DNA of 64,000 bases, from NCBI RefSeq assembly GCF_001187865.1, contig NZ_LGIT01000009.1, positions 1,178,001 to 1,242,000 of the forward strand, given 5' to 3'. Numbering within the stretch: position 1 is the first letter of the stretch; each line of letters opens with the position of its first letter. A program made the translations under genes and the position numbers. Origin of the DNA: Klebsiella sp. RIT-PI-d. Lineage in GTDB: Bacteria; Pseudomonadota; Gammaproteobacteria; Enterobacterales; Enterobacteriaceae. Positions 8,524-16,670 of this stretch are shown here, piece after piece. The notes below the pieces were generated by a model. It was given only the letters and a program-made list of their open reading frames with translations. It ran no database searches and was not told where the DNA came from.

Positions 8524-9471
8524 TTATCTGTTTTGATTAGCTGCCGGTCTAATCTTAGGGTGAAAATAGCGATGAGTCTCTTTAACATTGTCAAACAGAA
8601 GTGATGTATCCTTTACGCCTTCTACTTTTTTCTGTTGCGGAATATAAATGCCAAATTTGCTATAGTGATTATTAGAGTTATGTGCACCAAATGAAAGATT
8701 GGTTTCAAAAACACTTTTCCCATTGACGGCTACCTGAACTTGGGGGTGTTCCCTGTTCCAGACTATCCTGACTTTGAAATTATACCAATTTTGTGGGCAA
8801 TCAAGAATGGCTATTTTTTCTCTTAATACTTTGCCATTCTCTGAGTTAATGGCGATATGGATTTCGTTCTCATTTTTCAAGTGAAGAGATACTGGTGGCC
8901 GTCCTCCACCACTGGTCTTCATATTGCCACCATTCTCTTTTACCTGGAAGAAAATTACATCATGAGCGGCATGGTCTGCATTCATCTGAAATTCATACAG
9001 AGAATCGGTGTTCATATTCAGAGTGTTTTTATGTGCAAGTTCTACTCTGTAGTCACCCTTTTCTTTGGCAAGATTAAAGCGTAATACGTTATTTCCTTTT
9101 TTTCCTTCCCATGCACCCTTTTCAAAAGAAACGGAGTTGTTGTCCATGGCCTTTTTAATTTCTTGCCGCCCTGAGACTCCTAATTGCGTATAAGCTCTGG
9201 TGTTGATACTTATGTTATAGTTAGTTAATGATTTTATGTCATCCCTGAAAGCCGTTTTTATACTTTCGAGTTTTCGCCCGCGACTATGCGAGATAGGATC
9301 GTATGAACGGTCCATGTGAGAGATTGTGACGCAGTAGGTGTCAGTGTTGCGAACGCTTCTTATGTTTTGGGCAATGCTGCCAGGGGCTATTAATGTATGT
9401 GCGACATTTAGACTATTTATTGGCTGATTCAGGGATTGAGGTAAAGAATAAGTACTTAGGGCTGAGAACAT
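8524..9471 (-). CDS. polysaccharide-lyase-like (heparin lyase I fold) protein without Sec signal
   Basis: The start at 9471 is chosen because GGAG lies eight bases before this ATG; the frame stays open further upstream but looks non-coding. The protein has 315 residues. From about residue 125 it resembles the jelly-roll of the heparin-lyase-I-like family: 'YRVELAHKN', 'PPVSLHLKN', 'NWYNFKVRIVW', 'VQVAVNGKSVFE' and 'YSKFGIYIPQ'. The first 115 residues have no signal peptide or membrane segment and resemble nothing I know. The gene is clearly more AT-rich than its neighbours, which suggests transfer. It could be an effector-like protein exported by another route; that is inference. Confidence 0.6.
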   Translation of the reverse strand: MFSALSTYSLPQSLNQPINSLNVAHTLIAPGSIAQNIRSVRNTDTYCVTISHMDRSYDPISHSRGRKLESIKTAFRDDIKSLTNYNISINTRAYTQLGVSGRQEIKKAMDNNSVSFEKGAWEGKKGNNVLRFNLAKEKGDYRVELAHKNTLNMNTDSLYEFQMNADHAAHDVIFFQVKENGGNMKTSGGGRPPVSLHLKNENEIHIAINSENGKVLREKIAILDCPQNWYNFKVRIVWNREHPQVQVAVNGKSVFETNLSFGAHNSNNHYSKFGIYIPQQKKVEGVKDTSLLFDNVKETHRYFHPKIRPAANQNR

Positions 9472-9905
9472 TATTTTCTCCTGGTCACTATGGCGTGTAA
9501 TCAGTCTGGTTCTTCGACAGCTTAACTGCAATGCATCATCATCTGATGCGATCTTATGCTTATAAAAGGAGTTAAATATTATTTTTTTTGAACATAAAAT
9601 AATGTCAAATTCTGATTTTTTGATGCAAAACATCTTAGCTGGTCGTCATTCACCGGGACAATAACATTTAGTTGCCAGTAGGTATTGATGAAGGAAAAAT
9701 TCTGTTCCTGTTAACAGGACAAAAATTGTGGTACTGCATAGGCTCGTGAAGCATCGACAATTGATGAAAACTACCAGGCATCGGCAAAAACGTTGCCCTC
9801 CAGTGAGGGCCAGGCGTTGTATAAGATTGTAGAGCACATCCTTTTCTTTCAGAGGATCAACAGATCCTTAAGGCATTTTTAATCGCGGTACCTGGCGAGA
9901 CTCAA
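9472..9905. other. intergenic region with palindrome and terminator
   Basis: These 434 bases hold the upstream region of the lyase-like gene and the end of the yrbL-like unit. A perfect 14-bp palindrome, TCCTGTTAACAGGA, lies at 9706-9719 and may be an operator. A hairpin GCCCTC-cagt-GAGGGC at 9795-9810 is followed, read on the minus strand, by AACGTTTTTG, so it is a reasonable terminator for the yrbL-like gene. Minus-strand frames in this stretch look non-coding. Confidence 0.5.
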
Positions 9906-10487
9906 TCAGCGCTGCTGGAGGTTGTTCAGATCGCTGAGCATACGTTTAAGACATTTAATTTTGTTTTTGTCACGCAAGGCGGCAGAAAGCTTACTTATCT
10001 GGAAAAACGTTTTTTCGCCAAAACCGTCGATAACTTTAAACCGATACTCCTGGCGGGCATTATCCCAGGCATAAACGATGTTTTTACAATGCAGTGAGTT
10101 AATGATGACTCGCGTTGTGACGAACCACGCCAGGAAAAGATTGAGTTTGTTTAGTTTAACGACGTCAAGTTCGTTGTTAAGCGCCAGCTGGTACACGGTC
10201 TGGGCGATGTTGTTATGCTCATCCTGCTCTTTAACAATAACTTGCCCTAATCCTTTATTGGTTTCAACCAGCCCTTCTATCTTCTGTATATAAAGTGCAT
10301 CGGCATCATTATAGGGTTTGCATTCCTTAATATCGCGGTGAACTTCTCGCAACTTGCTTTTGTACTTTGCGATCCCGGGAATAACGATTTTAACCAGAAG
10401 TGTACGATCGTGCGGATGCTGGAAAACATAGCGATCGTTACCTTTGGCCAATAAATCATCATCGGTCAACACAAGTTCTGGCTTCAT
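9906..10487 (-). CDS. yrbL: YrbL family protein (PhoP regulatory network)
   Basis: The protein has 193 residues and reads like YrbL: 'GNDRYVFQHPHDRTLLVKI', 'NNIAQTVYQLALNNELDVVKLNKL' and 'VIDGFGEKTFF'. The YrbL fold is related to protein kinase-like proteins, but its biochemical role is unclear. In E. coli yrbL belongs to the PhoP/PhoQ regulon and sits elsewhere (next to mtgA), so this may be a second or relocated copy. A good PhoP box lies upstream at 10593-10609 and a terminator follows at 9795-9810. Confidence 0.8.
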   Translation of the reverse strand: MKPELVLTDDDLLAKGNDRYVFQHPHDRTLLVKIVIPGIAKYKSKLREVHRDIKECKPYNDADALYIQKIEGLVETNKGLGQVIVKEQDEHNNIAQTVYQLALNNELDVVKLNKLNLFLAWFVTTRVIINSLHCKNIVYAWDNARQEYRFKVIDGFGEKTFFQISKLSAALRDKNKIKCLKRMLSDLNNLQQR

Positions 10488-10574
10488 AATCGTTTTTGAC
10501 TCTTAGCGGTTGAAATATAATCGCCCTGCGCTCTTGAGGTAGAGATCCTGAGCGTAAAATGACGTTAAACGGTT

Positions 10575-10609
10575 AGTATGCTGTGGTAGATATTAACGCA
10601 AAGTAAACG
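10575..10609 (-). promoter_or_regulatory. PhoP-box promoter of the yrbL-like gene
   Basis: Read on the minus strand, CGTTTA-CTTTG-CGTTAA (10609-10593) matches the PhoP direct repeat (G/T)GTTTA-N5-(G/T)GTTTA closely. Exactly 12 bases further on is CATACT (10580-10575), a fair -10 element. This spacing is the one known for PhoP-activated promoters that lack a good -35. It predicts transcription under low magnesium or antimicrobial peptide stress. Confidence 0.7.
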
Positions 10610-10635
10610 TATAGCGTAATCGCTGCAAAAAAACA

Positions 10636-10693
10636 CAAAAACCGCTAAATAGCGGCAGGATTACAGGCAAAGAAAAACCCCCAAATCGGGGGC
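10636..10693 (-). terminator. tandem terminators after the DUF2171 gene
   Basis: Two hairpins point along the minus strand. The nearer is a stem of five G-C pairs at 10678-10692 followed by TTTTTC. The second is CCGCT-ATTT-AGCGG at 10642-10655 followed by TTTTTGTG. Both have a T-run and fit intrinsic terminators of the gene ending at 10707, and would insulate the PhoP-controlled promoter. Confidence 0.75.
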
Positions 10694-10706
10694 TTAGTGG
10701 TATAGC

Positions 10707-10943
10707 TTAGGCTTCTTGCCAGCCGGCGAACACTTCTTTGCTGTTTATGTTGAGGATAACTTTGTTATCATCGACTTTTTCTACCCATGACAGCGGGATG
10801 AAGTGATGTTTGCCGCCCGATTCTGGATCGCTTTTAGACAGCTTAATGCGATCCTGATCGTCAAGATGATCAACAACACCAACATGGGTACCGCAGCTTG
10901 CTACAACCTGAGTATGGTCTTTAATTTCGCTTTTATTAATCAT
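10707..10943 (-). CDS. DUF2171 domain protein
   Basis: The protein has 78 residues and covers one DUF2171 (PRC-barrel-like) domain: 'VVASCGTHVGVVDHLDDQDRIKLSK' split around an acidic turn, then 'GGKHHFIPLSWVEKVDDNKV'. Members are small, often stress-induced, and of unknown function. There is an AAAGG before the ATG and two terminators follow, so it is probably a single, well-expressed unit. Confidence 0.75.
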   Translation of the reverse strand: MINKSEIKDHTQVVASCGTHVGVVDHLDDQDRIKLSKSDPESGGKHHFIPLSWVEKVDDNKVILNINSKEVFAGWQEA

Positions 10944-10977
10944 AAAATACCTTTCGTTGGTTGATGTTTATGTAACC

Positions 10978-11081
10978 CTGTAAAGCATAGACCACAAATA
11001 GAAGCATGCAGCGCCTGTTAGCATTTTGAAACAAATTGCCAATAGCGGCCGATGTGTGAACGAAGCTTCTATGCTTTAGAG
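10978..11081. repeat. long-range 14-bp inverted repeat
   Basis: CTGTAAAGCATAGA at 10978-10991 is matched in inverted orientation by TCTATGCTTTAGAG at 11068-11081, with one mismatch, around a 76-base interval. It lies upstream of the DUF2171 gene. It may fold as a structured leader or non-coding RNA, or be the ends of a small degenerate element. Confidence 0.45.
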
Positions 11082-11158
11082 TTAATAGCAACTATATGAG
11101 CTGTGTATGCCGCAGTTTTATATACATGAATAATAATAAAAAAAAAGAAATAAGAATT

Positions 11159-11187
11159 ATGCAGGATAGCGATTATCTATCCTGCAT
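11159..11187 (-). terminator. strong terminator after the aldo/keto reductase
   Basis: ATGCAGGATAG and CTATCCTGCAT form a perfect 11-bp stem with a seven-base loop. Read on the minus strand a T-rich tract with a nine-base run follows. T residues also follow on the plus strand, so it could work both ways. Confidence 0.8.
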
Positions 11188-11193
11188 ATTTTT

Positions 11194-12054
11194 TTAAGCG
11201 AGGGAATTAAGCTCTGCAATGACTTCAGGTGATAGCGTAAGTTGCCCTGCGGCCATATTTTCATGAAAATGCGTGACAGAGCTGGTGCCGGGAATAAGCA
11301 GTATATTATCAGAACGCTGTAACAGAAATGCCAGCGCCAGTTGCATAGGTGTGACGCCTTCCCTTTCAGCAATTTTATTCAGCCCGGATGACTGAATCGG
11401 CGTAAAGCCGCCAAGCGGAAAAAATGGCACGTAAGCAATACCTTCGGCGGCCAACGCGTCTATCATTTCGTCATCGTGGCGATGCACGAGATTGTAATGA
11501 TTCTGAACACAAACGATAGAACAGATTTTCTTCGCTTCTTCTATCTGATTTATTGTCACATTACTTAATCCAATGTGACGAACCAGTCCTTCCTGTTGAA
11601 GTTCAGCCAGAATATTCAATGGCGCTTCAAGCGAACCCTCTGCCGGACCATGCGCACTAAACATCAGGCGCAGGTTAACCACATCCAGCTGTTCAAGCCC
11701 TAAATTGGTCAGGTTACTTGCAACGGCCTGACGCAGTTCCTGAGCAGAAAAAGCCGGAAGCCAGTTCGCTTTATCATCTCGGCGTGCGCCGATTTTGGTC
11801 ACAATAACCAAATCGTCCGCATAGGGAGTCAGCGTTTCCCGAATAAGCTGATTCGTCACGTGCGGACCATAAAAATCGCTGGTATCAATATGGTTAACGC
11901 CTGCTGCCATAGCGGCCCGCAGAACATCACGTGCGGCATCGATATTTTTTGGCGGACCGAATACTCCGGGACCCGCCAGCTGCATGGCGCCATAGCCGAT
12001 ACGTTTTACCTGACGATCCCCAAGTTTGAAGCTGCCATTACGAGAAGTATGCAT
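11194..12054 (-). CDS. ydbC: aldo/keto reductase, YdbC-like
   Basis: The protein has 286 residues and reads closely like E. coli YdbC: 'RIGYGAMQLAGPGVFGPP', 'GVNHIDTSDFYGPHVTNQ', 'RHIGLSNVT' and 'LIPGTSSVTHF'. The tetrad residues D and Y are seen in 'DTSDFYG' and the lysine in 'IVTKIGARR'. The usual catalytic His region reads 'VVNLRLM', as in the YdbC group, which differs from typical reductases. It is cytosolic and NADPH-dependent by family. AAGGA precedes the ATG and a strong terminator follows. The E. coli gene lies elsewhere, so this locus is a relocation or paralogue. Confidence 0.8.
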   Translation of the reverse strand: MHTSRNGSFKLGDRQVKRIGYGAMQLAGPGVFGPPKNIDAARDVLRAAMAAGVNHIDTSDFYGPHVTNQLIRETLTPYADDLVIVTKIGARRDDKANWLPAFSAQELRQAVASNLTNLGLEQLDVVNLRLMFSAHGPAEGSLEAPLNILAELQQEGLVRHIGLSNVTINQIEEAKKICSIVCVQNHYNLVHRHDDEMIDALAAEGIAYVPFFPLGGFTPIQSSGLNKIAEREGVTPMQLALAFLLQRSDNILLIPGTSSVTHFHENMAAGQLTLSPEVIAELNSLA

Positions 12055-12223
12055 GAGGGTTAATCCTTATACGCTGGGTAGAAAGCCACAATCATTTTAT
12101 CGTTTAAGGATAATACGGCACATTTCATCGTGGGGGTATGAAAATGCGCGGGATCGCACAGGGAGAAAAACGGGGATCAAAGGACAGGTAATGCCCGCCG
12201 CGTGGCGGGCCATGATACAGCGT

Positions 12224-12931
12224 TTATGCCGCCGCCGTTCTCGACTGCGTTGCCAGGTACCCCGCCCACAGGCTGGCCACCCATTTAACCCCTTTCGCGG
12301 TAAAACGCGCCTGTGAAAACGTATGCTGATTCTCACCGGTTCCGGAGCGCAGCGTAAAGTAGCCGGCCTGGGCATGGTGATGATGCGGCGTCAGCACGCC
12401 GCCTGTCCGGTACATTATATTACGCTCTAACAGAAACTGACGGAATTCAGGCTCTTTGGCTCTGAGCATTTTACAGAGCTGACGAAAGCCGAGAGAGTCG
12501 TCAACGTTAATGTAGCTGTCAAAAAATGCGGCTTTCGGCGCCGTCAGCGCCAGACGCTGTTCAGCAAGCTGACGCTGCTCATATTGTTCAGCCCAGGCTC
12601 GCGCGGCGGTTGCCGGATTGGTGAAATCCGGCAGATTGTCACGCTTTTCTCGCTCCTGCCAGCAGTCCAGCGCTTCGGCAGTAAACCCCGGCGACAGGCG
12701 AGAGACAGCGAGGAGGGAATCACGCTTATTCAGAAAAAACTCCTGATACGTCTCCCCTTCTTTTTCATAAAGACTGACCGTTACGGGCTGGGAAAAGCGT
12801 TGCGCCGTCTCCAGGCCATTAATAATACGTTTTACTTCACCATGCGTTATACCGGTCAGAGTCGCAATCTCGCGGCTACTCATCAGGGCAGACTGATCAA
12901 GGCTTCGTTGGCTATCAAACGTAATCATCAT
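12224..12931 (-). CDS. orphan phage regulatory protein Rha with KilAC antirepressor domain
   Basis: The start at 12931 (one of two adjacent ATGs) gives 235 residues. Residues about 10-85 match the phage Rha family ('MSSREIATLTGITHGEVKRI', 'SPGFTAEALDCWQ'). Residues about 120-215 match the KilAC antirepressor C-terminus ('FFDSYINVDDSLGFRQLCKM', 'LLERNIMYRTGG', 'FTAKGVKWVASL'). Such proteins inactivate phage repressors. No other phage gene lies nearby. A LexA box overlaps the promoter, as for SOS-induced antirepressors of enteric prophages. A GC-rich dyad at 12949-12970 may be an autoregulatory site. Confidence 0.8.
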   Translation of the reverse strand: MMITFDSQRSLDQSALMSSREIATLTGITHGEVKRIINGLETAQRFSQPVTVSLYEKEGETYQEFFLNKRDSLLAVSRLSPGFTAEALDCWQEREKRDNLPDFTNPATAARAWAEQYEQRQLAEQRLALTAPKAAFFDSYINVDDSLGFRQLCKMLRAKEPEFRQFLLERNIMYRTGGVLTPHHHHAQAGYFTLRSGTGENQHTFSQARFTAKGVKWVASLWAGYLATQSRTAAA

Positions 12932-12985
12932 AGGTTCACCACTCACTAACAACACCCCTGGGGGTAGTTGAAATAGTATACAATG

Positions 12986-13005
12986 TACTGGTTAAATATC
13001 CAGTT
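12986..13005 (-). promoter_or_regulatory. LexA (SOS) box at the antirepressor promoter
   Basis: Read on the minus strand the site is AACTGGATATTTAACCAGTA. It has the required CTG-N10-CAG core, an AT-rich centre and the flanking A..TA of the LexA consensus. A good -10, TATACT, lies six bases downstream, so bound LexA would block RNA polymerase. This predicts induction of the Rha/KilAC protein by DNA damage. Confidence 0.75.
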
Positions 13006-13141
13006 CTTTTTTTGAGCGGTGTCGTCTTTTATCGTTCACTGGAAAATCTGGAGCGCCTGCCGCGTTATTCCTTTAGAAAACAGGTGCCTGGATCGCATAC
13101 AGCGCCAGTTTAACCTTTCTATATAGCACAGATATGCCTGC

Positions 13142-13369
13142 TCAGGAGCGCAAAACGCGCACAACTGAAGACGGAAATTTCAGCAATTTCTCAGCAGGAC
13201 GAACTGGACGCCGGACCAATTCGCCCTGACAGTTTGGACAACGACGTTGAAGATGTTTTTCAGCACACGCTATGCAAAATGTGCACTCAAATGAGCAAAT
13301 AAACGCTGCCAGAGAATCCGGCGGCAAATCGATGTCACAGCGTTCACAGTTTGGTCTCAGTTCCAGCAT
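13142..13369 (-). CDS. DUF1272 zinc-ribbon-like protein
   Basis: The protein has 75 residues and eight cysteines in CxxC-type pairs ('CERCDIDLP', 'CSFECTFCIAC', 'RRCPNCQGEL'), as in the DUF1272 family. It probably binds zinc; the function is unknown. GGAG precedes the ATG. It lies 16 bases downstream of yneE on the same strand and may be co-transcribed with it. Confidence 0.8.
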   Translation of the reverse strand: MLELRPNCERCDIDLPPDSLAAFICSFECTFCIACAEKHLQRRCPNCQGELVRRPVRPAEKLLKFPSSVVRVLRS

Positions 13370-13385
13370 AGTGCGCTCCGCCTGC

Positions 13386-14300
13386 TCAGGTAAGTTGATA
13401 GTTTTTATCCGGTACGCTTATCGCCGGGATATCCGTTTCATCGTTCATTTGTAATAAATCAATTTCAATAGCATTACAGATTGCATCCAGCGGGAGATCG
13501 TTATTTTCAAGCCCAAAAGGATCTTCAAGTTCTTCGGCCAGTGAATCCAGTGAAATAAAAGTATATGAAATCAGTACTGAAATGAACGGCGTCATATAGT
13601 GTAAATCAACCGCCAGCGCGAAAGGCAGTAAAATACAAAAGATATAAACCGTACGGTGTAAAATAAGCGTGTAGGCAAATGGAATGGGCGTATTAGCAAT
13701 ACGCTCACACCCTGCCAGCACGACTGACATATCGTTCAGGCGGTTATTCAGACTATGAAAAAGGATATCTGAAAGTTCGCCGCGCTGACGGCGTACGGCC
13801 AGCCACTCTCCCATCAGTAGTAGAATGCGGTTAGCCGGGGAACGTGACGCCAGTACGTCGGCCAGATGTTGCGAAGGCAGCAAAGGTTTTAATGTTTGCT
13901 CCTGCGGCAAGCGACGAAGTGTCATACGCAGCGAGTGGGCAAATGCAATTTGTAAACGCACAAATTCGCCAGTGTGGCTCTCATCAGGCAAGGTGTTTTT
14001 TACTTCCCGAAACAGCGATCGCGAGGCGATCATCAATTGCCCCCAGAGTTGGCGAGCCTCAACAAAGCGGGAGTAGCTTGCATTATTGCGAAAGCCCAGA
14101 AAAATTGCGATGGCCACGCCCAGAATGCTGAATGGCGCGACGGTAAGCCTGATGCCCAGTGAGGTATACCAGGGAAGTATCAGGATGACGATAACCGACA
14201 GCAGGAAGTTGAGCAGCAGTCGCGAGATGACTTTAGAAAGCACAGAGCCATGCCAGACAAAAATCAGCGCCAGCCAGTGTTGTTGCGGTCTCAGGATCAT
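13386..14300 (-). CDS. yneE: bestrophin-family membrane protein YneE
   Basis: The 304-residue protein aligns along its length with E. coli YneE: 'MILRPQQHWLALIFVWHGSV', 'PFSILGVAIAIFLGFRNNASY', 'LISYTFISLDSLAEELEDPFG' and 'NDLPLDAICNAIEIDLLQMN'. It is a bestrophin-type channel protein of the inner membrane with four main hydrophobic segments. The DUF1272 gene follows closely. The region keeps the yneE-uxaB order of E. coli. Confidence 0.9.
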   Translation of the reverse strand: MILRPQQHWLALIFVWHGSVLSKVISRLLLNFLLSVIVILILPWYTSLGIRLTVAPFSILGVAIAIFLGFRNNASYSRFVEARQLWGQLMIASRSLFREVKNTLPDESHTGEFVRLQIAFAHSLRMTLRRLPQEQTLKPLLPSQHLADVLASRSPANRILLLMGEWLAVRRQRGELSDILFHSLNNRLNDMSVVLAGCERIANTPIPFAYTLILHRTVYIFCILLPFALAVDLHYMTPFISVLISYTFISLDSLAEELEDPFGLENNDLPLDAICNAIEIDLLQMNDETDIPAISVPDKNYQLT

Positions 14301-14467
14301 TTTAATGTTATTAGCAGGTGAATCATTCGGGAATTAAACGTGATTGCCATCACACTTTCAACCCGCAGTGTCCCCTTTTTTACTGATTGACGTTTTAAAG
14401 CACGTGCTAACGTTTTTCTATTTAATATAGATTGCTTGTATGTTGTAACTAATTAAGTTGAATATAA

Positions 14468-14485
14468 ACCCGGCTTGCGCCGGGT
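14468..14485 (-). terminator. terminator after uxaB
   Basis: ACCCGGC-GCAA-GCCGGGT forms a seven-pair stem nine bases after the uxaB stop on the minus strand, followed by TTATATT. It is a short but plausible intrinsic terminator. Confidence 0.6.
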
Positions 14486-14493
14486 CAATCGGA

Positions 14494-15945
14494 TTAACAA
14501 AGCGGTTTTACTGCTTCACGCATTCCGTTCGTTAAAATAGCGTCTAAATCATGCGTTACCTGCTCAACCAGACCGGGAACCTGGGTCAAATCCTGCTCCC
14601 AGTGATCGCGATGGCTAAGCACCGTTCGCACAACATCAGAGGTGGTAATTTCGCGATCGTGATGCTTAGCCCACAGCTGCTGGTATGTCTCAAGCCAGTG
14701 CGCATCGTCCTGTACCGGATAGGTTTCACCGTTGCGCTCTGCCCGATAAAAAGCGATAAGTGCCGCCAGCGCGAAGGTCAGACGTGACGGTAACGTCCCG
14801 GTGGTCTTTTGCCCTGCCAGCAGCTGCGGTAAAATACGCGTCCGGTATTTGGTCATGCCGTTCAGCGCAATCGATAGCAGTTGATGCTTAATATAGGGGT
14901 TACGGAAACGCCCGGTTACTGCACTGGCGAAGGATTCCAGCTCGTCACGCGGCAGATCGAGAACCGGGATAATCTCTTCGTAGATAGCTTTCTCAACAAA
15001 AGTACAAATTTGCCGATCGTTCATCGCCTCGCCTACGGTGTCCAGCCCGGCCTGCCAGGCAACAGGAACCAGCGCGGTATGCGCGCCATTGAGAATGGCC
15101 ACTTTACGTTCTTTGTACGGTTTAATATCGTCAACGATTAAGACGTTAAGCGGATATTTATCGAGACGCAGTTCTGCTGCCAGCGATTTAGGTCCCTGTA
15201 TCACAAACAGATAAAAGTGCTCTGCGGTATCCAGAAAACCGTCTTTATAGCCCAGCTCGGTTTCAAGTTGAGCCACTTCATCACGCGGGTAGCCCGTCAC
15301 GATACGGTCAACCAGCGTCGAACAGAAGGTGTTCGCCTCGTTGAGCCAGGTGGTGAATTCTGTCGGTAGCGCCCACTCCTGCGCATAGCGCAAGACCAGC
15401 TCCTGCAAAGCGTCACCGTTATAGTCAATCAGCTCACAAGGAATGATCACCCAGCCTTTGTCTGCCGCACCGCCAAAGTGGCTAAAACGTTCAAAAAGCA
15501 GGCGCGTCAGTTTAGCCGGATAGCTAACGGCAGGCGCATCATCAAATTTGTCGCCTGCATGGTAGCTAATTCCGGCCTCCGTGGTGTTTGAAAACACAAA
15601 ACGCATATCCGGGTTATGTGCAAGCTTAAGGAACTCATCATAGTGGGTATAAACGCTGATTTCGCGATTAACTGAACGAATCAAACGAGCATCACTTACC
15701 GCTTCGCCCTGCTCATTCAGACCACGAATGATCGTAGTATACAAACCATCCTGAGTGCTCAGTGACGGTGGGAAGTCACTCTTAATCGGCCGAACAATGA
15801 CCACACCTGCATTAAGGTCGGTGTTTTCGTTCAGCAGATCAATCTGCCAGTCGATAAAAGCGCGCAGAAAGTTGCCTTCACCAAACTGAATAATACGCTC
15901 AGGATAGTTTGCACCGGGGAAATCACGACGGTTCAGCGTTTTCAC
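14494..15945 (-). CDS. uxaB: tagaturonate reductase (altronate oxidoreductase)
   Basis: The protein has 483 residues and belongs to the mannitol dehydrogenase family. UxaB reduces tagaturonate to altronate with NADH in galacturonate breakdown, in the cytosol. The N-terminal nucleotide-binding segment is '[20 protein letters not shown]', and the family signature '[20 protein letters not shown]' holds the catalytic lysine region. The start codon is GTG, with AGGA upstream. An ExuR-like operator lies upstream and a terminator follows. Confidence 0.93.
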   Translation of the reverse strand: MKTLNRRDFPGANYPERIIQFGEGNFLRAFIDWQIDLLNENTDLNAGVVIVRPIKSDFPPSLSTQDGLYTTIIRGLNEQGEAVSDARLIRSVNREISVYTHYDEFLKLAHNPDMRFVFSNTTEAGISYHAGDKFDDAPAVSYPAKLTRLLFERFSHFGGAADKGWVIIPCELIDYNGDALQELVLRYAQEWALPTEFTTWLNEANTFCSTLVDRIVTGYPRDEVAQLETELGYKDGFLDTAEHFYLFVIQGPKSLAAELRLDKYPLNVLIVDDIKPYKERKVAILNGAHTALVPVAWQAGLDTVGEAMNDRQICTFVEKAIYEEIIPVLDLPRDELESFASAVTGRFRNPYIKHQLLSIALNGMTKYRTRILPQLLAGQKTTGTLPSRLTFALAALIAFYRAERNGETYPVQDDAHWLETYQQLWAKHHDREITTSDVVRTVLSHRDHWEQDLTQVPGLVEQVTHDLDAILTNGMREAVKPLC

Positions 15946-15983
15946 AATAGGGTCCTTTTTTGATTAATCATACAACTCAGCAG

Positions 15984-15996
15984 AATTGGTCCAATA
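15984..15996 (-). promoter_or_regulatory. ExuR-like operator upstream of uxaB
   Basis: The site contains the perfect palindrome ATTGG-T-CCAAT. It resembles the ExuR consensus AATTGGTATACCAATT except for the shorter centre. It lies about 40 bases upstream of the uxaB start, where ExuR repression would be expected. Confidence 0.5.
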
Positions 15997-16061
15997 ACTT
16001 AACAGACTTTTAAACCAATAAAACCCCGTTTTGATCAAATCGTGACGCTATAGCAAAAAAA

Positions 16062-16589
16062 TCACATCTGTTTGTAATACACGCTGGTCGCGGTTAATAC
16101 CCCATCGGGCATGAGCGCGTAATCAGGTATTTCCCCACTCTTGTGCCAGCCCTGTTGTTGATAGAACATTTCTGCTCCACTGCCAGTAGCCGTATCAAGG
16201 ACCAGTAAGGTTTTATGATGCAGGAGCGAGGTAGACTCAAGCATCGATATAAGCTGTGCAGCAACGCCCTGTCGCCGTGCACGCGAGTGGACAAGTAATT
16301 TAGCAACATCGGCCCGGTGCGGCTGATTTTCCGGCTGACTGAGAATCAGCTGAACTGTACCAATGGGCCGTTGATCTGAGTCCAGCGCCACGAGAACGAG
16401 GCGCTCTTTCATATCCGTGCTCTGTGCAATGTTTGTCCACCACGCCTTTAGCGTGTCTCGCTGACATGGGAGCATAAAACTGACGGAAGCACCGCCAGCA
16501 ATACAATCTTCAAGAATATCGGTCAGGGCATCAAGGTGGCAAAGAATATCGTCACCAGAAAAGGAATGAAGAGTGATTGATGTAGACAT
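16062..16589 (-). CDS. GNAT family N-acetyltransferase
   Basis: The protein has 175 residues with the GNAT core: strand 'GTVQLILS', the acetyl-CoA loop 'SRARRQGVAAQLI' (R/Q-x-x-G-x-A), and 'LLVLDTATGSGAEMFYQQQG' near the end. The substrate is unknown. AGGAAAAAA lies before the ATG. The gene is not part of the E. coli order at this place. Confidence 0.8.
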   Translation of the reverse strand: MSTSITLHSFSGDDILCHLDALTDILEDCIAGGASVSFMLPCQRDTLKAWWTNIAQSTDMKERLVLVALDSDQRPIGTVQLILSQPENQPHRADVAKLLVHSRARRQGVAAQLISMLESTSLLHHKTLLVLDTATGSGAEMFYQQQGWHKSGEIPDYALMPDGVLTATSVYYKQM

Positions 16590-16670
16590 ATTTTTTCCTG
16601 AGTATGGCTACACCACTATTATTTTAACAAATTAATTACACAAGCTTTTGTTTCATACGTTCTTGTGATA

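Noticed and set aside
9472-9633. N-terminal extension of the lyase-like protein
   Set aside because: The frame is open to 9633, but the strong RBS lies before the ATG at 9471 and the upstream residues look like translated AT-rich leader.
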